A DNA stretch of 64,000 nucleotides from an uncultured Pelagibacteraceae bacterium (lineage in GTDB: Bacteria; Pseudomonadota; Alphaproteobacteria; Pelagibacterales; Pelagibacteraceae), in the NCBI GenBank assembly GCA_902561095.1, contig CACEOF010000004.1, positions 29,750 through 93,749 of the forward strand, read 5' to 3'. This document shows, one piece after another, positions 1 to 9,054 of the stretch. How positions within the stretch are numbered: position 1 is the first letter of the stretch; every line of letters starts with the position of its first letter. A program made the position numbers and the translations under genes. The notes beneath the pieces are model-generated. The model had not been told where the DNA came from. It searched no databases and saw only the letters and a list, made by a program, of their open reading frames with translations.

Positions 1-671
1 CTTAATTCTACATCTTTAAACTCTTTGTCATGGAGTTCCTGTACCTCCTCTTTCCACAACTGTCCTGCTTCCATCACGTTTGACTTTTCGCAGGAAGTTA
101 CTTTATTTGATCTTTTTCTTGCTAGGTCAAATGCAATACGCGCAACTCTTGCTATTTCACTTGTAGTATATGTGTGTGTATTAATTCCTTTTCTTTCTCC
201 ATTCTCTATTGGTTTAATTCCTCTTGGTTCACCAAAATATATTCCACCTGTAAGCTCCCTTACAATCATTATATCTAATCCTGAAACTACTTCTGGTTTT
301 AAAGTTGAAGCACTTACTAGTTGTTCAAAGCAAATTGCTGGACGTAAATTTGCAAAAAGCTTTAATTCTTTTCTTAATTTTAATAATGCTCTTTCAGGTT
401 TTTTTGAAAATTCAACTTCATCCCACTTAGGTCCACCTACTGCACCCAACATAACAACTTCGCTCTCTAAAGCTTTATAAAATACTTCGTCAGTAATTGG
501 AGTACCATGTTTATCATAAGAACAACCCCCAGCAAGATCTTCGTCTATTTCAAAATCAAGGGATTTCTTATCATTAAACCAATTAATAATTTTTTTAACT
601 TCGTCTATTACCTCTGGACCAATACCGTCACCAGGTAATAAAAGAATTTTTCTTTTTTTTACCTTAATCAT
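1..671 (-). CDS. leuB: 3-isopropylmalate dehydrogenase LeuB (N-terminal part)
   Basis: Oxidises and decarboxylates 3-isopropylmalate in leucine synthesis (NAD-dependent, cytosolic). The minus strand is open from an ATG at 671 to the window edge, giving about 223 residues; the rest lies outside. The N-terminus carries the family start ILLLPGDGIGPEV, followed by VMLGAVGGPKWD and the RELTGGIYFGEPRG segment that contacts substrate. The start codon overlaps the leuD stop by 8 bases, so translation is probably coupled. Order leuC-leuD-leuB on the same strand supports the call. The break is the window end, not a real truncation. Confidence 0.95.
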   Translation of the reverse strand, partial: MIKVKKRKILLLPGDGIGPEVIDEVKKIINWFNDKKSLDFEIDEDLAGGCSYDKHGTPITDEVFYKALESEVVMLGAVGGPKWDEVEFSKKPERALLKLRKELKLFANLRPAICFEQLVSASTLKPEVVSGLDIMIVRELTGGIYFGEPRGIKPIENGERKGINTHTYTTSEIARVARIAFDLARKRSNKVTSCEKSNVMEAGQLWKEEVQELHDKEFKDVEL

Positions 672-1269
672 TAAAAATCCAAGGCTTTTGAGACTTCAAA
701 TTATTTTCGAAACTTTCAATTTTATTTGATTTGTTAAGAGATAATGCTATTTCATCTAATCCCTCAAGTAAGCATTTTTTTTTAAATGGATCTACTTTAA
801 AGGTGACCTCATTGTTACCATAAAGAACTTTTTCCTCAACTAGATCAACAGAAATTTCTTCTTTTCTATTTGCGTATTCAGATAACTCTCTTATTTTTTC
901 TTCATCTAGAGTTACTGGTAAAATTCCATTCTTGAAACAATTATTATGAAAAATATCTGCAAAACTTGAGCTTATAACACAAGTAATTCCAAAATCTAAT
1001 AAAGCCCAAGGTGCGTGCTCTCGAGAAGAACCGCAGCCAAAATTTTTGCCTGTTATTAATATTTTAGAATTATTATACGGATCCTTATTTAATACAAAAT
1101 CACTTACTACTGAACCCTGATCATCATATCGCATCTCAAAAAATAAATTTTTTCCAAGTCCTGTTCTTTTGATAGTTTTTAAAAACTGCTTAGGAATAAT
1201 CATGTCAGTATCAACATTGGCTGTTGATAGGTATGCAGGAATACTCTTTAATTTACTAAATTTTTGCAT
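664..1269 (-). CDS. leuD: 3-isopropylmalate dehydratase small subunit LeuD
   Basis: Small (swivel-domain) subunit of isopropylmalate isomerase, which interconverts 2- and 3-isopropylmalate with LeuC. 201 residues, the normal length. The family signature GCGSSREHAP is at residues 78-87, followed by the conserved FADIFHNNCFKNGILP segment. Its start shares one base with the leuC stop and its end overlaps leuB, so leuC-leuD-leuB read as a tightly coupled leucine operon. Nothing looks degraded. Confidence 0.97.
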   Translation of the reverse strand: MQKFSKLKSIPAYLSTANVDTDMIIPKQFLKTIKRTGLGKNLFFEMRYDDQGSVVSDFVLNKDPYNNSKILITGKNFGCGSSREHAPWALLDFGITCVISSSFADIFHNNCFKNGILPVTLDEEKIRELSEYANRKEEISVDLVEEKVLYGNNEVTFKVDPFKKKCLLEGLDEIALSLNKSNKIESFENNLKSQKPWIFND

Positions 1270-2672
1270 TAGTCTTGAAACTTTCTCACGTCTTCAAGAT
1301 TACCAGAGATTGCTGCAGCAGCAGCCATTCCAGGACTTACTAAATGTGTTCTGCCACCTCTTCCTTGTCTTCCCTCAAAATTTCTGTTTGATGTAGAGGC
1401 ACATCTCTCTTCTGGCTTAAGTTTATCAGCATTCATCGCTAAACACATTGAACAACCAGGTTCTCTCCAATCAAATCCTGATTGGATAAAGATTTTATCT
1501 AATCCTTCTTGTTCTGCTTGTTCTTTAACAAGACCTGATCCTGGAACCACCATCGCTTCAACATTTGAAGAAATTTTTTTATCTTTTAAAATTTTAGCAG
1601 CTTCTCTTAAATCTTCAATTCTTCCATTTGTGCAGCTTCCTATAAAAACCTTATCAATCTTTATATCTGTAGCGGCCATATCAGGTTTTAAACCCATGTA
1701 TTTCAAGGACCTCTCTATAGAATTTTTTTTATCTTCATCTGTCTCATTTTTAGGATTTGGAACTTTTTGTTCTATTGTAATAACATCTTCTGGTGAAGTT
1801 CCCCATGTAATCATTGGTGATATCTCGTTCCCATTTATAGTTATTTCTTTATCAAAAACTGCATCATCATCAGATTTTAATTGCTTCCATTCTTCTAATG
1901 CCTTATCCCAACTTTCACCTTTAGGTGACATAGGTTTACCTTTTAAATATTCAAAAATTTTTTCATCTGGGGCTATTAAGCCTGCTCTTGCGCCAGCTTC
2001 TATTGTCATATTACAAATGGTCATTCGTTGTTCAACCGTAAGTGATTTAATTACATCACCTGCATATTCTAATACATATCCCGTACCACCCGCTGTACCT
2101 ATTTTTCCGATGATTTGTAATATTACATCTTTAGAGGTAACTCCTAGTGGAAGCTCACCATTAACGTTAATTCTAAAATTTTTTCCTTTTTTCTGTACTA
2201 ATGTTTGAGTTGCTAAAACATGTTCAACTTCTGAAGTTCCAATTCCAAATGCTAAGGCACCAAATGCGCCGTGTGTTGCTGTATGACTGTCTCCACAAAC
2301 TATCACTGTTCCTGGCTGGGTAAATCCTTGTTCTGGTCCAATAATATGGACTATACCTTGTCTTTTATCATCCATTCCAAAAAGTTGTATGCCAAACTCT
2401 TTACAATTAGCTGCTAAAGTATCAACTTGAATTTTCGACTCCTGATCAGAGATGCCTTTAGATCTATCTGTGGTTGGCACGTTATGATCAGCAACAGCTA
2501 ATGTTAAATTTGGATGTCTTACTTTTCTTCTAGAATTTCTCAAACCTTCAAATGCTTGTGGGCTTGTAACTTCGTGGACGAGATGTCGACCTACAAAAAT
2601 TAATGAGGTTCCATCTGATTGTTGATCAACTAGATGATCATTCCATAATTTGTCGTAAAGGGTTTTAGCCAT
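1269..2672 (-). CDS. leuC: 3-isopropylmalate dehydratase large subunit LeuC
   Basis: Large subunit of isopropylmalate isomerase, aconitase superfamily, holding the [4Fe-4S] cluster. 467 residues. The three cluster cysteines are visible: C347 in FIGSCTNGR and C407/C410 in GCSMC. The [20 protein letters not shown] stretch near 126-145 is typical. It starts 8 bases after the rplS stop, so leucine genes appear to be read through from the ribosomal-protein/SRP operon upstream unless an internal promoter exists; none is obvious in the 8-base gap. Confidence 0.98.
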   Translation of the reverse strand: MAKTLYDKLWNDHLVDQQSDGTSLIFVGRHLVHEVTSPQAFEGLRNSRRKVRHPNLTLAVADHNVPTTDRSKGISDQESKIQVDTLAANCKEFGIQLFGMDDKRQGIVHIIGPEQGFTQPGTVIVCGDSHTATHGAFGALAFGIGTSEVEHVLATQTLVQKKGKNFRINVNGELPLGVTSKDVILQIIGKIGTAGGTGYVLEYAGDVIKSLTVEQRMTICNMTIEAGARAGLIAPDEKIFEYLKGKPMSPKGESWDKALEEWKQLKSDDDAVFDKEITINGNEISPMITWGTSPEDVITIEQKVPNPKNETDEDKKNSIERSLKYMGLKPDMAATDIKIDKVFIGSCTNGRIEDLREAAKILKDKKISSNVEAMVVPGSGLVKEQAEQEGLDKIFIQSGFDWREPGCSMCLAMNADKLKPEERCASTSNRNFEGRQGRGGRTHLVSPGMAAAAAISGNLEDVRKFQD

Positions 2673-2680
2673 TTAAAAAA

Positions 2681-3205
2681 TTATTTTTTTTCTGAAATGT
2701 TTTCTGATTGCGTTTCTTCTTTTTTCTCCTCTAATACAGGAGCTGCATCTATTTTAGGAGCTTCTTTCTCTGGAACTTTAACTACTGGGGCCACGTTTTC
2801 TGCAGTAACAGATACTGGTTTAACATCGATATCAATACCAATTTTTTTTCTAATTTTTTCAGCAATTCTAGCAGATTTACCTGTTCTATCTCTAAGGTAG
2901 TATAATTTTGCTCTTCTTACTTTACCAGATCTAATTACTTTAATTGAGTCAATTAATGTTCCATATAATGGAAAAGTTCTTTCTACTCCTTCTCCGAATG
3001 AAATCTTTCTTACTGTAAAAGAAGAGTTTAAATCTCTACTTTTTTTTGCAATACAGACACCTTCAAAATATTGAATTCTTTCTTTTTTACCCTCAGTAAT
3101 TCTAACACCGACCTTAACAACATCACCTGGGTAAAAATCTGGAATTTTTTTCTCAGAGAGTATTTTCTTGACGTTATGTTGATTTATTTCTTCAATAGTT
3201 TTCAT
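2681..3205 (-). CDS. rplS: 50S ribosomal protein L19 with acidic/basic C-terminal tail
   Basis: Large-subunit protein at the 30S/50S interface. The core ([50 protein letters not shown]) is a standard L19 of about 115 residues; it is followed by a tail of roughly 60 residues rich in Ala, Pro, Val, Lys and Glu. I start at the ATG at 3205 because it fits the family N-terminus; a TTG 15 bases upstream at 3220 would add MINAN. trmD ends 17 bases upstream, as in the usual rpsP-trmD-rplS order. The tail resembles that of S16 in this operon ([10 protein letters not shown] versus [11 protein letters not shown]). Confidence 0.96.
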   Translation of the reverse strand: MKTIEEINQHNVKKILSEKKIPDFYPGDVVKVGVRITEGKKERIQYFEGVCIAKKSRDLNSSFTVRKISFGEGVERTFPLYGTLIDSIKVIRSGKVRRAKLYYLRDRTGKSARIAEKIRKKIGIDIDVKPVSVTAENVAPVVKVPEKEAPKIDAAPVLEEKKEETQSENISEKK

Positions 3206-3221
3206 GTTAGCATTAATCAAA

Positions 3222-3908
3222 TTAGTTCTTCTTATATTTTTCCCATAAATCTGGTCTTCGGTCGCGTGTTATAGCCTCAGATTGAGACAAACGCCAGTCT
3301 TTAATTTTACTATGATCACCTGATAATAGTATATCTGGTACTGATTTTTCCTCCCAAATTTGAGGTTTTGTATATTGCGGATACTCTAATAGACCATTTT
3401 CAAAAGTTTCTTCGATCTTAGAATTATCGTTTCCTAATACCCCAGGTAAAAGCCTAAGCACACTGTCAATAACAACATATGCAGCTGCTTCGCCTCCAGA
3501 CAGCACATAATCTCCTATACTGACTTCCTCAATGTTTCTTGTAGACAATACTCTCTCGTCAACTCCTTCAAAATGACCACAAATTAATGATAAGGATTTT
3601 GTAGTCGCCAATTTTTTTGCATAACTTTGATCAAATTTTTTTCCTTTTGGAGACAAATATAAGATTTTTTCACCATCAATTTTGTTTAAATCTATTGATT
3701 TAGCAAGGACATCTGCTTTGAGTAACATTCCTGATCCACCTCCATAAGGTGTGTCATCTACAGTTTTATGTTTATCTTCAGCTGCATCTCTTATATTAAC
3801 AACTTTTAAATTCCATAACTTTTTAGACATAGCTTTTGCATATAATCCTTTAGAGAGAGGACCAGGGAAAACTTCTGGATAGAGTGTAAATACTTGAGCT
3901 TGCCACAT
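3222..3908 (-). CDS. trmD: tRNA (guanine37-N1)-methyltransferase TrmD
   Basis: SPOUT-class methyltransferase that makes m1G37 in tRNAs with G36, preventing +1 frameshifts. 228 residues, close to the usual 230-250. Visible motifs: [11 protein letters not shown] (51-61), [21 protein letters not shown] (111-120; usually GRYEGIDERV) and [10 protein letters not shown] (131-140), which form the trefoil-knot SAM site. It lies between rpsP and rplS, the conserved position. The gene that normally precedes it, rimM, is absent: only 14 bases separate it from rpsP. Confidence 0.98.
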   Translation of the reverse strand: MWQAQVFTLYPEVFPGPLSKGLYAKAMSKKLWNLKVVNIRDAAEDKHKTVDDTPYGGGSGMLLKADVLAKSIDLNKIDGEKILYLSPKGKKFDQSYAKKLATTKSLSLICGHFEGVDERVLSTRNIEEVSIGDYVLSGGEAAAYVVIDSVLRLLPGVLGNDNSKIEETFENGLLEYPQYTKPQIWEEKSVPDILLSGDHSKIKDWRLSQSEAITRDRRPDLWEKYKKN

Positions 3909-3922
3909 AAATAATTTTTAAA

Positions 3923-4357
3923 CTATTTTTTTTCTTCCTTTGGAGCTTCTGCTGCTGGTGCTGCATCTGCTTTAGGAGCTTTTTCCTTTGGAGCTTCTGC
4001 TGCTGGTGCTGCATCTGCTTTAGGAGCTTCTTCTTTTTTATCGTCCTCTTTTTTATTTCTCTCTTTTTTTGGAATAGCTTTATTTGGGTTATTGCCGTTT
4101 GCAGGCATTGGCATTAACTCATTTTCTCCTAATATCCTAGCAACTCTAGTTGTTGGTTTTGCACCTTGACCTAACCAATATTTAATTCTTTCAGCTTCAA
4201 GACCTAATCTTTCTTTTTTATCTTTAGGTAAAAGAGGGTTAAAAAATCCGACTTTCTCAATAAATCTTCCGTCTCTCGCAAAACGGCTATCAGCTACAAC
4301 GACTTTATATACTGGACGCTTTTTGGTTCCTCCTCTTGATAATCTTAGTTTTAACAT
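3923..4357 (-). CDS. rpsP: 30S ribosomal protein S16 with repeated C-terminal tail
   Basis: Small-subunit assembly protein. The core ([44 protein letters not shown]) is a normal S16 of about 80-85 residues. It continues into a tail of about 60 residues dominated by Ala, Pro, Lys and Glu, with [15 protein letters not shown] occurring twice in tandem. Alphaproteobacterial S16 proteins often have Ala/Lys-rich tails, but the repeat here is perfect at the DNA level over most of 48 bases. It starts 14 bases after ffh. Confidence 0.97.
   Translation of the reverse strand: MLKLRLSRGGTKKRPVYKVVVADSRFARDGRFIEKVGFFNPLLPKDKKERLGLEAERIKYWLGQGAKPTTRVARILGENELMPMPANGNNPNKAIPKKERNKKEDDKKEEAPKADAAPAAEAPKEKAPKADAAPAAEAPKEEKK
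3939..4030. repeat. 48-bp tandem duplication in the rpsP tail
   Basis: Two copies of a 48-base unit start at 3939 and 3987 (tttggagcttctgctgctgg and onward). They are identical for about the first 44 bases, after which copy 2 diverges. The unit keeps frame and encodes 16 residues, [16 protein letters not shown] in the S16 tail. The near-identity suggests a recent in-frame duplication by slippage rather than old selection for the repeat. Confidence 0.9.
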
Positions 4358-4371
4358 ATCTTCTCCTTTAA

Positions 4372-5730
4372 TTATTTTAATTGGTTAAATAGCTCGGGTG
4401 GTATTCCATTATCAGAAATACCCTTCATATTTCCTTTTGACATCTTTTTCATCATTTCAGACATCATTTTAAATTGTTTTAACAATTTATTGATAGTGGC
4501 TGGATTAGTACCAGAGCCATTAGCAATTCTTTTTTTTCTAGAACCATCGATTATTTTTGGGTTCTCTCTTTCCCTTTTTGTCATAGACAAAATAATAGCT
4601 TCATTTGTAGTAATAATACTTTCATCAATTCCAGCTGAGTCCATTTGAGATTTAATTTTTGAAACTCCTGGCATAAATGACATTATTCCTTCTATGCCTC
4701 CCATTTTTTTCATTTGTCTCAATTGAGCTAAATAATCTTGCATTGAAAACTGACCTTTTTTTAAATTTTCTTCAGCCTTTTTAATATTTTCTTCACCAAG
4801 ATCTTGAGCCGCTTTTTCAACAAGAGAAACTATATCTCCCATTCCAAGAATTCTGTTAGCTATTCTGTCGGGATGAAATACCTCAAGATTATCAATTTTT
4901 TCCCCAATTCCTAAAAATTTAATTGGAACATTAGAAACATATTTCATACTGACCGCGGCACCACCTCTTGCATCACCATCAGCTCTAGTCAAAATAATTC
5001 CTGATAGATTAACTGTATTTTTAAACTCCTTTGCAACAGATGCTGCAACTTGACCTGTTAAAGAATCCGCTACTAAGAATGTTTCTGTTGGATTAATTAC
5101 AGCTTCAATTTGTTTAATCTCACTCATCATCTGTAAGTCAATTTGAGTTCTTCCAGCAGTATCGAAAAGAATTATTTCAGCACCATTCAAATTAGCAGCA
5201 CCAATTGCTCTTCTACAAATATCTGCTGGTTGCTGCCCTTCAACGATTGGTAAAGTTAGAATATTATTCTGTTCCCCTAAAGATCTAAGTTGCTCTTGAG
5301 CTGCTGGTCTATAAATATCTAAACTCACCATCATTACTTTTTTCTTTTTATTATTCTCTAAATATTTGGCAAGTTTTGCTGTTGTTGTCGTTTTACCTGA
5401 TCCCTGAAGTCCTACCAACATCATTGGGACAGGTGGAACCATATTAAGATTTATATCGCTATTAGCCTCTCCCAACAAACTTACAAGTTCGTCGTAGACA
5501 ATTTTGACAACCATATCCCCTGGTGAAGTTGATCTAATAATCTCCTGGCCTAGAGCTTTTGGCTTAACTTTTTCAATGAAATCTTTAGCAACCTCTAAAG
5601 ATACGTCAGCTTCTAAAAGAGCTTGTCTAATTCCTCTTAAACCTTCATCAACTTGAGCTTCATCAAGTGAAGGTGATTTTTTTAAAGAAGAAAAGATTTC
5701 TTCAAATTTATTTGTTAAATTTTCAAACAT
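4372..5730 (-). CDS. ffh: Signal recognition particle protein Ffh
   Basis: SRP54-type GTPase that binds 4.5S RNA and nascent membrane-protein signal sequences. 452 residues from the ATG at 5730 ([13 protein letters not shown]), which matches family N-termini; an upstream in-frame extension of 8 residues starting at 5754 would run through the leader hairpin and is unlikely. The N domain is followed by the P-loop GLQGSGKTT (107-115), DTAGR (190-194) and a Met-rich M domain ([14 protein letters not shown] near the end). First gene of the long minus-strand operon; the receptor gene ftsY lies on the other strand about 1 kb away. Confidence 0.98.
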   Translation of the reverse strand: MFENLTNKFEEIFSSLKKSPSLDEAQVDEGLRGIRQALLEADVSLEVAKDFIEKVKPKALGQEIIRSTSPGDMVVKIVYDELVSLLGEANSDINLNMVPPVPMMLVGLQGSGKTTTTAKLAKYLENNKKKKVMMVSLDIYRPAAQEQLRSLGEQNNILTLPIVEGQQPADICRRAIGAANLNGAEIILFDTAGRTQIDLQMMSEIKQIEAVINPTETFLVADSLTGQVAASVAKEFKNTVNLSGIILTRADGDARGGAAVSMKYVSNVPIKFLGIGEKIDNLEVFHPDRIANRILGMGDIVSLVEKAAQDLGEENIKKAEENLKKGQFSMQDYLAQLRQMKKMGGIEGIMSFMPGVSKIKSQMDSAGIDESIITTNEAIILSMTKRERENPKIIDGSRKKRIANGSGTNPATINKLLKQFKMMSEMMKKMSKGNMKGISDNGIPPELFNQLK

Positions 5731-5745
5731 ATTTTTACACAGCAG

Positions 5746-5841
5746 TAATCGCACTAGTGGGCGAAGCCTCGCTGACTAGTGTCGATCTCTTTGTTTCCAA
5801 AGACACCGCAAAGTTAATGTTTTTGCGGAAACGGAAACAAC
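5746..5841 (-). ncRNA. Structured 5' leader of ffh: two stable hairpins
   Basis: Read on the minus strand toward ffh. The distal hairpin (5791-5840) has outer stem TTGTTTCC/GGAAACAA (8 bp) and inner stem CCGCAAA/TTTGCGG (7 bp) around a 9-base loop. The proximal hairpin (5748-5786) pairs ATCG, CACTAGT and GCGA with TCGC, ACTAGTG and CGAT, about 15 bp with small interruptions. It ends about 17 bases before the ffh ATG, and no clear Shine-Dalgarno lies between. I recall an ffh-associated RNA motif described for Pelagibacter but cannot confirm identity here. A plus-strand TATAAT at 5843-5848 could be the dapF -10 box. Confidence 0.6.
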
Positions 5842-5888
5842 CTATAATAGAGGTTCAAAAAGTCAATAAATAAGTTAAATATCTATAT

Positions 5889-6713
5889 ATGGATATCAAA
5901 GCGTTTAAAATGGATGGTTTAGGTAACGATTTTGTCATTATAGATAATAGGCAAAAAATTACTAATTTAAGTAAAGAACAAATTATTAAAATTTGTGATA
6001 GAGAATTTATAGGTTGTGATCAGTTAATATTAATAAATAAAAATGATAGTTCTGATGCATCTCTAGAATTTTATAATTCTGATGGTGGAACTTCTGGAGC
6101 ATGTGGAAATGGAACAAGATGCGTTGCGGACTTGTTAGCTAAAGAAAACAATAAATCATTAATTACTTTAACTACACAATCTGGTGAGTTAAAATCTGAG
6201 ATATTGGGAGAAAAACTAGTCTCTACAGAGATTGGTAAAGGTAGAACAAAGTGGAATGAAATTCCACTTTCTGAAGAATTAGATACCAATAACCTTAATA
6301 TAAAAATAACTGATCTAAATAATGATAATCATACTGGAGGTACAGCAGTAAATGTTGGGAACCCACATGTCATTTTTTTTGTTGATAATAACGAAAATTT
6401 TGAATTAAAAAAAATTGGACCAAAAATTGAGCATCATCCTTTGTTTAGAGAAAAATGCAATGTCACTTTAGCAACAGTTGTGAATAAGGAATTGATTAAA
6501 GTTAAAGTGTGGGAAAGAGGAGCAGGTCTTACTAAGGCTTGTGGTACAGCAGCTTGTGCTACTGCTTTTGCTGCATTGAGAAATAGACTTTCAGGTAATA
6601 AAGTAGATATAGAGTTCTCTACTGGAAAGTTAACAATATTTATTGATGAAAATAATAGTATTCACATGAAAGGACCCGTTTCTGATATTAAAGAAATTAA
6701 CATAAAAATTTAA
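5889..6713 (+). CDS. dapF: Diaminopimelate epimerase DapF
   Basis: Converts LL- to meso-diaminopimelate for lysine and peptidoglycan synthesis. 274 residues. The two catalytic cysteines are in place: C72 in SGACGNGTRC and C218 in TKACGTAACA; the GNPH motif at 157-160 is also typical. Its stop TAA shares one base with the ftsY ATG, so the two are translationally coupled. It is divergent from ffh across a 158-base region with hairpins and a TATAAT-like box at 5843-5848. Confidence 0.98.
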   Translation: MDIKAFKMDGLGNDFVIIDNRQKITNLSKEQIIKICDREFIGCDQLILINKNDSSDASLEFYNSDGGTSGACGNGTRCVADLLAKENNKSLITLTTQSGELKSEILGEKLVSTEIGKGRTKWNEIPLSEELDTNNLNIKITDLNNDNHTGGTAVNVGNPHVIFFVDNNENFELKKIGPKIEHHPLFREKCNVTLATVVNKELIKVKVWERGAGLTKACGTAACATAFAALRNRLSGNKVDIEFSTGKLTIFIDENNSIHMKGPVSDIKEINIKI

Positions 6714-7630
6714 TGGGAATTTTTGATAAATTTAAATCTGGTTTTAAGAAAAGCGCATCAGCATTTAGTTCTGGTTTAAAAAATATTGTCATTAAAAAAG
6801 AAATAGATGACAAAACTTTAGATATGATTGAAGATTATTTGATTCAATCAGATGTTGGTATTGCTGCTGCATCAGAAATTAGAGAAATTATTTCCCAAAC
6901 TAAAATTGATCCAAACAAAAATATATCAGACGAGATAAATATTATTTTAAAAAATTATATAATAAAATTGATGAAACCTTTAGAAAATTCTGAATTTTTT
7001 AAAAAAAAAGGAAAACTTAACGCAATACTTATTTCTGGTGTTAATGGAGTTGGCAAAACAACTACAATAGGAAAAATTAGTAAAATATTTAAAGGCAATG
7101 GAAACAAAGTAATGCTTGCTGCATCAGATACATTTAGAGCAGCAGCTATCGAGCAATTAGAAAATTGGTCAAAAAAAGTAGATGTTTCAATTACTAAATC
7201 ATCACAAGGATCTGATCCAGCTTCAGTGGCATATAAAGCAATAGAAGAAGCGGTAAATAATCAATTCGATCAAGTTTTGATAGACACTGCTGGAAGATTA
7301 CAAAACAAAAAAAATTTAATGGAGGAATACAAAAAAATTGCAAACGTAACAAAAAAAATAGACACTGAAGCTCCTCACGATGTAGTTTTAGTTTTAGACG
7401 CTACCTCTGGACAAAATATAATCAACCAAGTTGAAGAATTTAATAAAATTATACCTATTACGGGACTAATAATGACAAAATTAGATGGGACAGCGAAAGG
7501 TGGCATTCTTCTAGCGGTTGCAAAAAAATATGAGTTACCAATTATTGCTCTTGGTTTAGGGGAAAAGGAAGATGATCTTCAGATTTTTGAAGCAGAAAAG
7601 TTTGCCGAAGCTTTTACACAAACTAATTAA
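6713..7630 (+). CDS. ftsY: SRP receptor GTPase FtsY (short form)
   Basis: Membrane-associated receptor for the SRP-ribosome complex; partner of Ffh. 305 residues consisting of a short amphipathic start (MGIFDKFKSGFKKSASAFSS), the N domain and the G domain. P-loop GVNGVGKT at 109-116, DTFRAAA at 139-145 and DTAGR at 191-195. The long acidic A domain of enterobacterial FtsY is absent, as in many alphaproteobacteria. It overlaps dapF by one base and the convergent downstream gene by 8 bases. Confidence 0.97.
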   Translation: MGIFDKFKSGFKKSASAFSSGLKNIVIKKEIDDKTLDMIEDYLIQSDVGIAAASEIREIISQTKIDPNKNISDEINIILKNYIIKLMKPLENSEFFKKKGKLNAILISGVNGVGKTTTIGKISKIFKGNGNKVMLAASDTFRAAAIEQLENWSKKVDVSITKSSQGSDPASVAYKAIEEAVNNQFDQVLIDTAGRLQNKKNLMEEYKKIANVTKKIDTEAPHDVVLVLDATSGQNIINQVEEFNKIIPITGLIMTKLDGTAKGGILLAVAKKYELPIIALGLGEKEDDLQIFEAEKFAEAFTQTN

Positions 7631-8186
7631 TTAAAGTGCTTGAGATTAAAGGTTTGTAAAAACTACATTTATAATTATCCTTAAAATTATAATGATCGCA
7701 ACCTTTTGCAATTGAAGAAATAATAAAATCAAACTTTCCATTAACCGGATAAATTTCTAATTTCTTCTCTATAATATCAAATTTAAAGTTTGCTCTTAAG
7801 CTTTTAACAGCACTAATCATTACAAGTGTTTTGTTATCTTTTAATAAATAATAAGCAAAATCATCTGGAAAAACTGGAAAATCATATTCTTGTAAAAAAT
7901 ATTTAGCTTTTCTTGGAAACCATTCATGAGATATTAATGGTAAAGAAATTTTGGTTTTATAATTATAAATATAAAGGTCTTTGGGATAATCATTTATATA
8001 ATTACTATCTTCTCCCTTTGCCAAAATAGCTTTTTTTCGTGTTTTAAAATATAAAGCAAAGTTTTCATTGTGAGAATTCATTTGATCAATATGAAATAAA
8101 TTATCAACCGAAGATAAATTTTCATTAGCAGAACTAAAGGTTTTGAATGAAAGTAATATAAAAATAAATAAATATAATTTTTTCAT
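7623..8186 (-). CDS. Secreted protein of unknown function
   Basis: 187 residues that I do not recognise. The N-terminus MKKLYLFIFILLSFKTFSSA looks like a Sec signal peptide with cleavage near residue 20, so the product is probably periplasmic. The rest is mixed polar and aromatic with two cysteines near the C-terminus (GCDHYNF, YKCSFYKP) that could form a disulfide. It ends inside the 3' end of ftsY on the opposite strand (8-base overlap) and is followed upstream by a hydrolase gene 50 bases away. No function can be inferred from context. Confidence 0.75.
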   Translation of the reverse strand: MKKLYLFIFILLSFKTFSSANENLSSVDNLFHIDQMNSHNENFALYFKTRKKAILAKGEDSNYINDYPKDLYIYNYKTKISLPLISHEWFPRKAKYFLQEYDFPVFPDDFAYYLLKDNKTLVMISAVKSLRANFKFDIIEKKLEIYPVNGKFDFIISSIAKGCDHYNFKDNYKCSFYKPLISSTLIN

Positions 8187-8235
8187 CCTTAATTATTAAA
8201 AAAAGAGTTTGAATTATATTTGTTTATAATGTGGC

Positions 8236-9054
8236 TTAATTTAATCCTTTTAAAAAGTTATTTAGCTCATAAACTAGCTTAGAATCGTACTCCATCATGT
8301 GGTCATCATATGCTGTAAAATATGAATATTTTGGATTATTTGCTAAATCAAATATTTTTTTTCCCATCCAGAAAGGAACTATTTGATCAGCTTCACCATG
8401 CATGACCAAAACAGGAATATTAATATTTTTAATTTTTTCTTTGTTTTTGTATTTATCTTTTAGAAGAAGTCCTACAGGTATGTAAGGATAAAAATTTTTT
8501 GCAGCTTCAACCATTGAGGTAAAAGGTGTCTCCAAAATTAATCCAGCGAAATTTTTATTTTGAGCTATCTCTGTTGCTATCCCGGTACCAAGCGATTCAC
8601 CATAAATAATTATATCTTTTTCAACTACACCCTTTTTTTTAAGCCAATCAATCGCACTATTTCCATCAATATAAAGGTTATTTTCTGTGGGTTTTCCCTC
8701 ATTGCCACTAAAACCCCTCCAAGCTATGATTAAAAAATTTACATCTAAATCTTTAAAATGATTTAATTTGTATATTCTATTTTCTAGTTTTCCTGCATTT
8801 CCATGTAAGTAAAGTATAGTTTTATAATTATCTAAACTCTTGTTATGAAACCAGCCCAGTAGATTAATGTTATCACTTGTTCTAATATTAACCTTTTCTA
8901 TTTCGACTTCTAGCTTATCCCCAAAATAATTATTTTCATCTGGGTGGTACATGAGATTTCTCTGAAATATAAAAAGCAGAATTAATATTGAAAGATAAAT
9001 AGTTATAATTCCAATTATAATTTCCAAGAAAAAATTCCTACGTTTTAGTTTCAT
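8236..9054 (-). CDS. Membrane-anchored alpha/beta hydrolase (BEM46/ABHD13-like)
   Basis: Serine hydrolase of unknown substrate. Residues 10-30 form one N-terminal membrane anchor. Then come LYLHGNAG (oxyanion region, 81-88), the nucleophile elbow YGESLGTG with S154, D223 in HGEADQIVPF and H252 in YDDHMME, a complete triad. Length 272 matches small BEM46-family proteins. It overlaps the EamA transporter gene by 17 bases, so both are probably co-transcribed. Family members are mostly uncharacterised esterases or lipases. Confidence 0.85.
   Translation of the reverse strand: MKLKRRNFFLEIIIGIITIYLSILILLFIFQRNLMYHPDENNYFGDKLEVEIEKVNIRTSDNINLLGWFHNKSLDNYKTILYLHGNAGKLENRIYKLNHFKDLDVNFLIIAWRGFSGNEGKPTENNLYIDGNSAIDWLKKKGVVEKDIIIYGESLGTGIATEIAQNKNFAGLILETPFTSMVEAAKNFYPYIPVGLLLKDKYKNKEKIKNINIPVLVMHGEADQIVPFWMGKKIFDLANNPKYSYFTAYDDHMMEYDSKLVYELNNFLKGLN

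Noticed and set aside
25..480. 151-codon plus-strand frame over leuB
   Set aside because: It lies antisense to the clear leuB reading frame and has no family features.
1630..2208. 192-codon plus-strand frame inside leuC
   Set aside because: Shadow of the leuC frame; Ser/Ile/Phe-rich as expected from the reverse of a real coding strand.
5746..5841. The ffh leader as the SRP (4.5S) RNA itself
   Set aside because: It lacks the conserved GGAA-type tetraloop hairpin and asymmetric loop of SRP RNA.
5843..5848. TATAAT on the plus strand as the dapF promoter
   Set aside because: Good -10 match, but no convincing -35 at proper spacing and AT-rich background makes such hexamers frequent; mentioned only in the leader entry.
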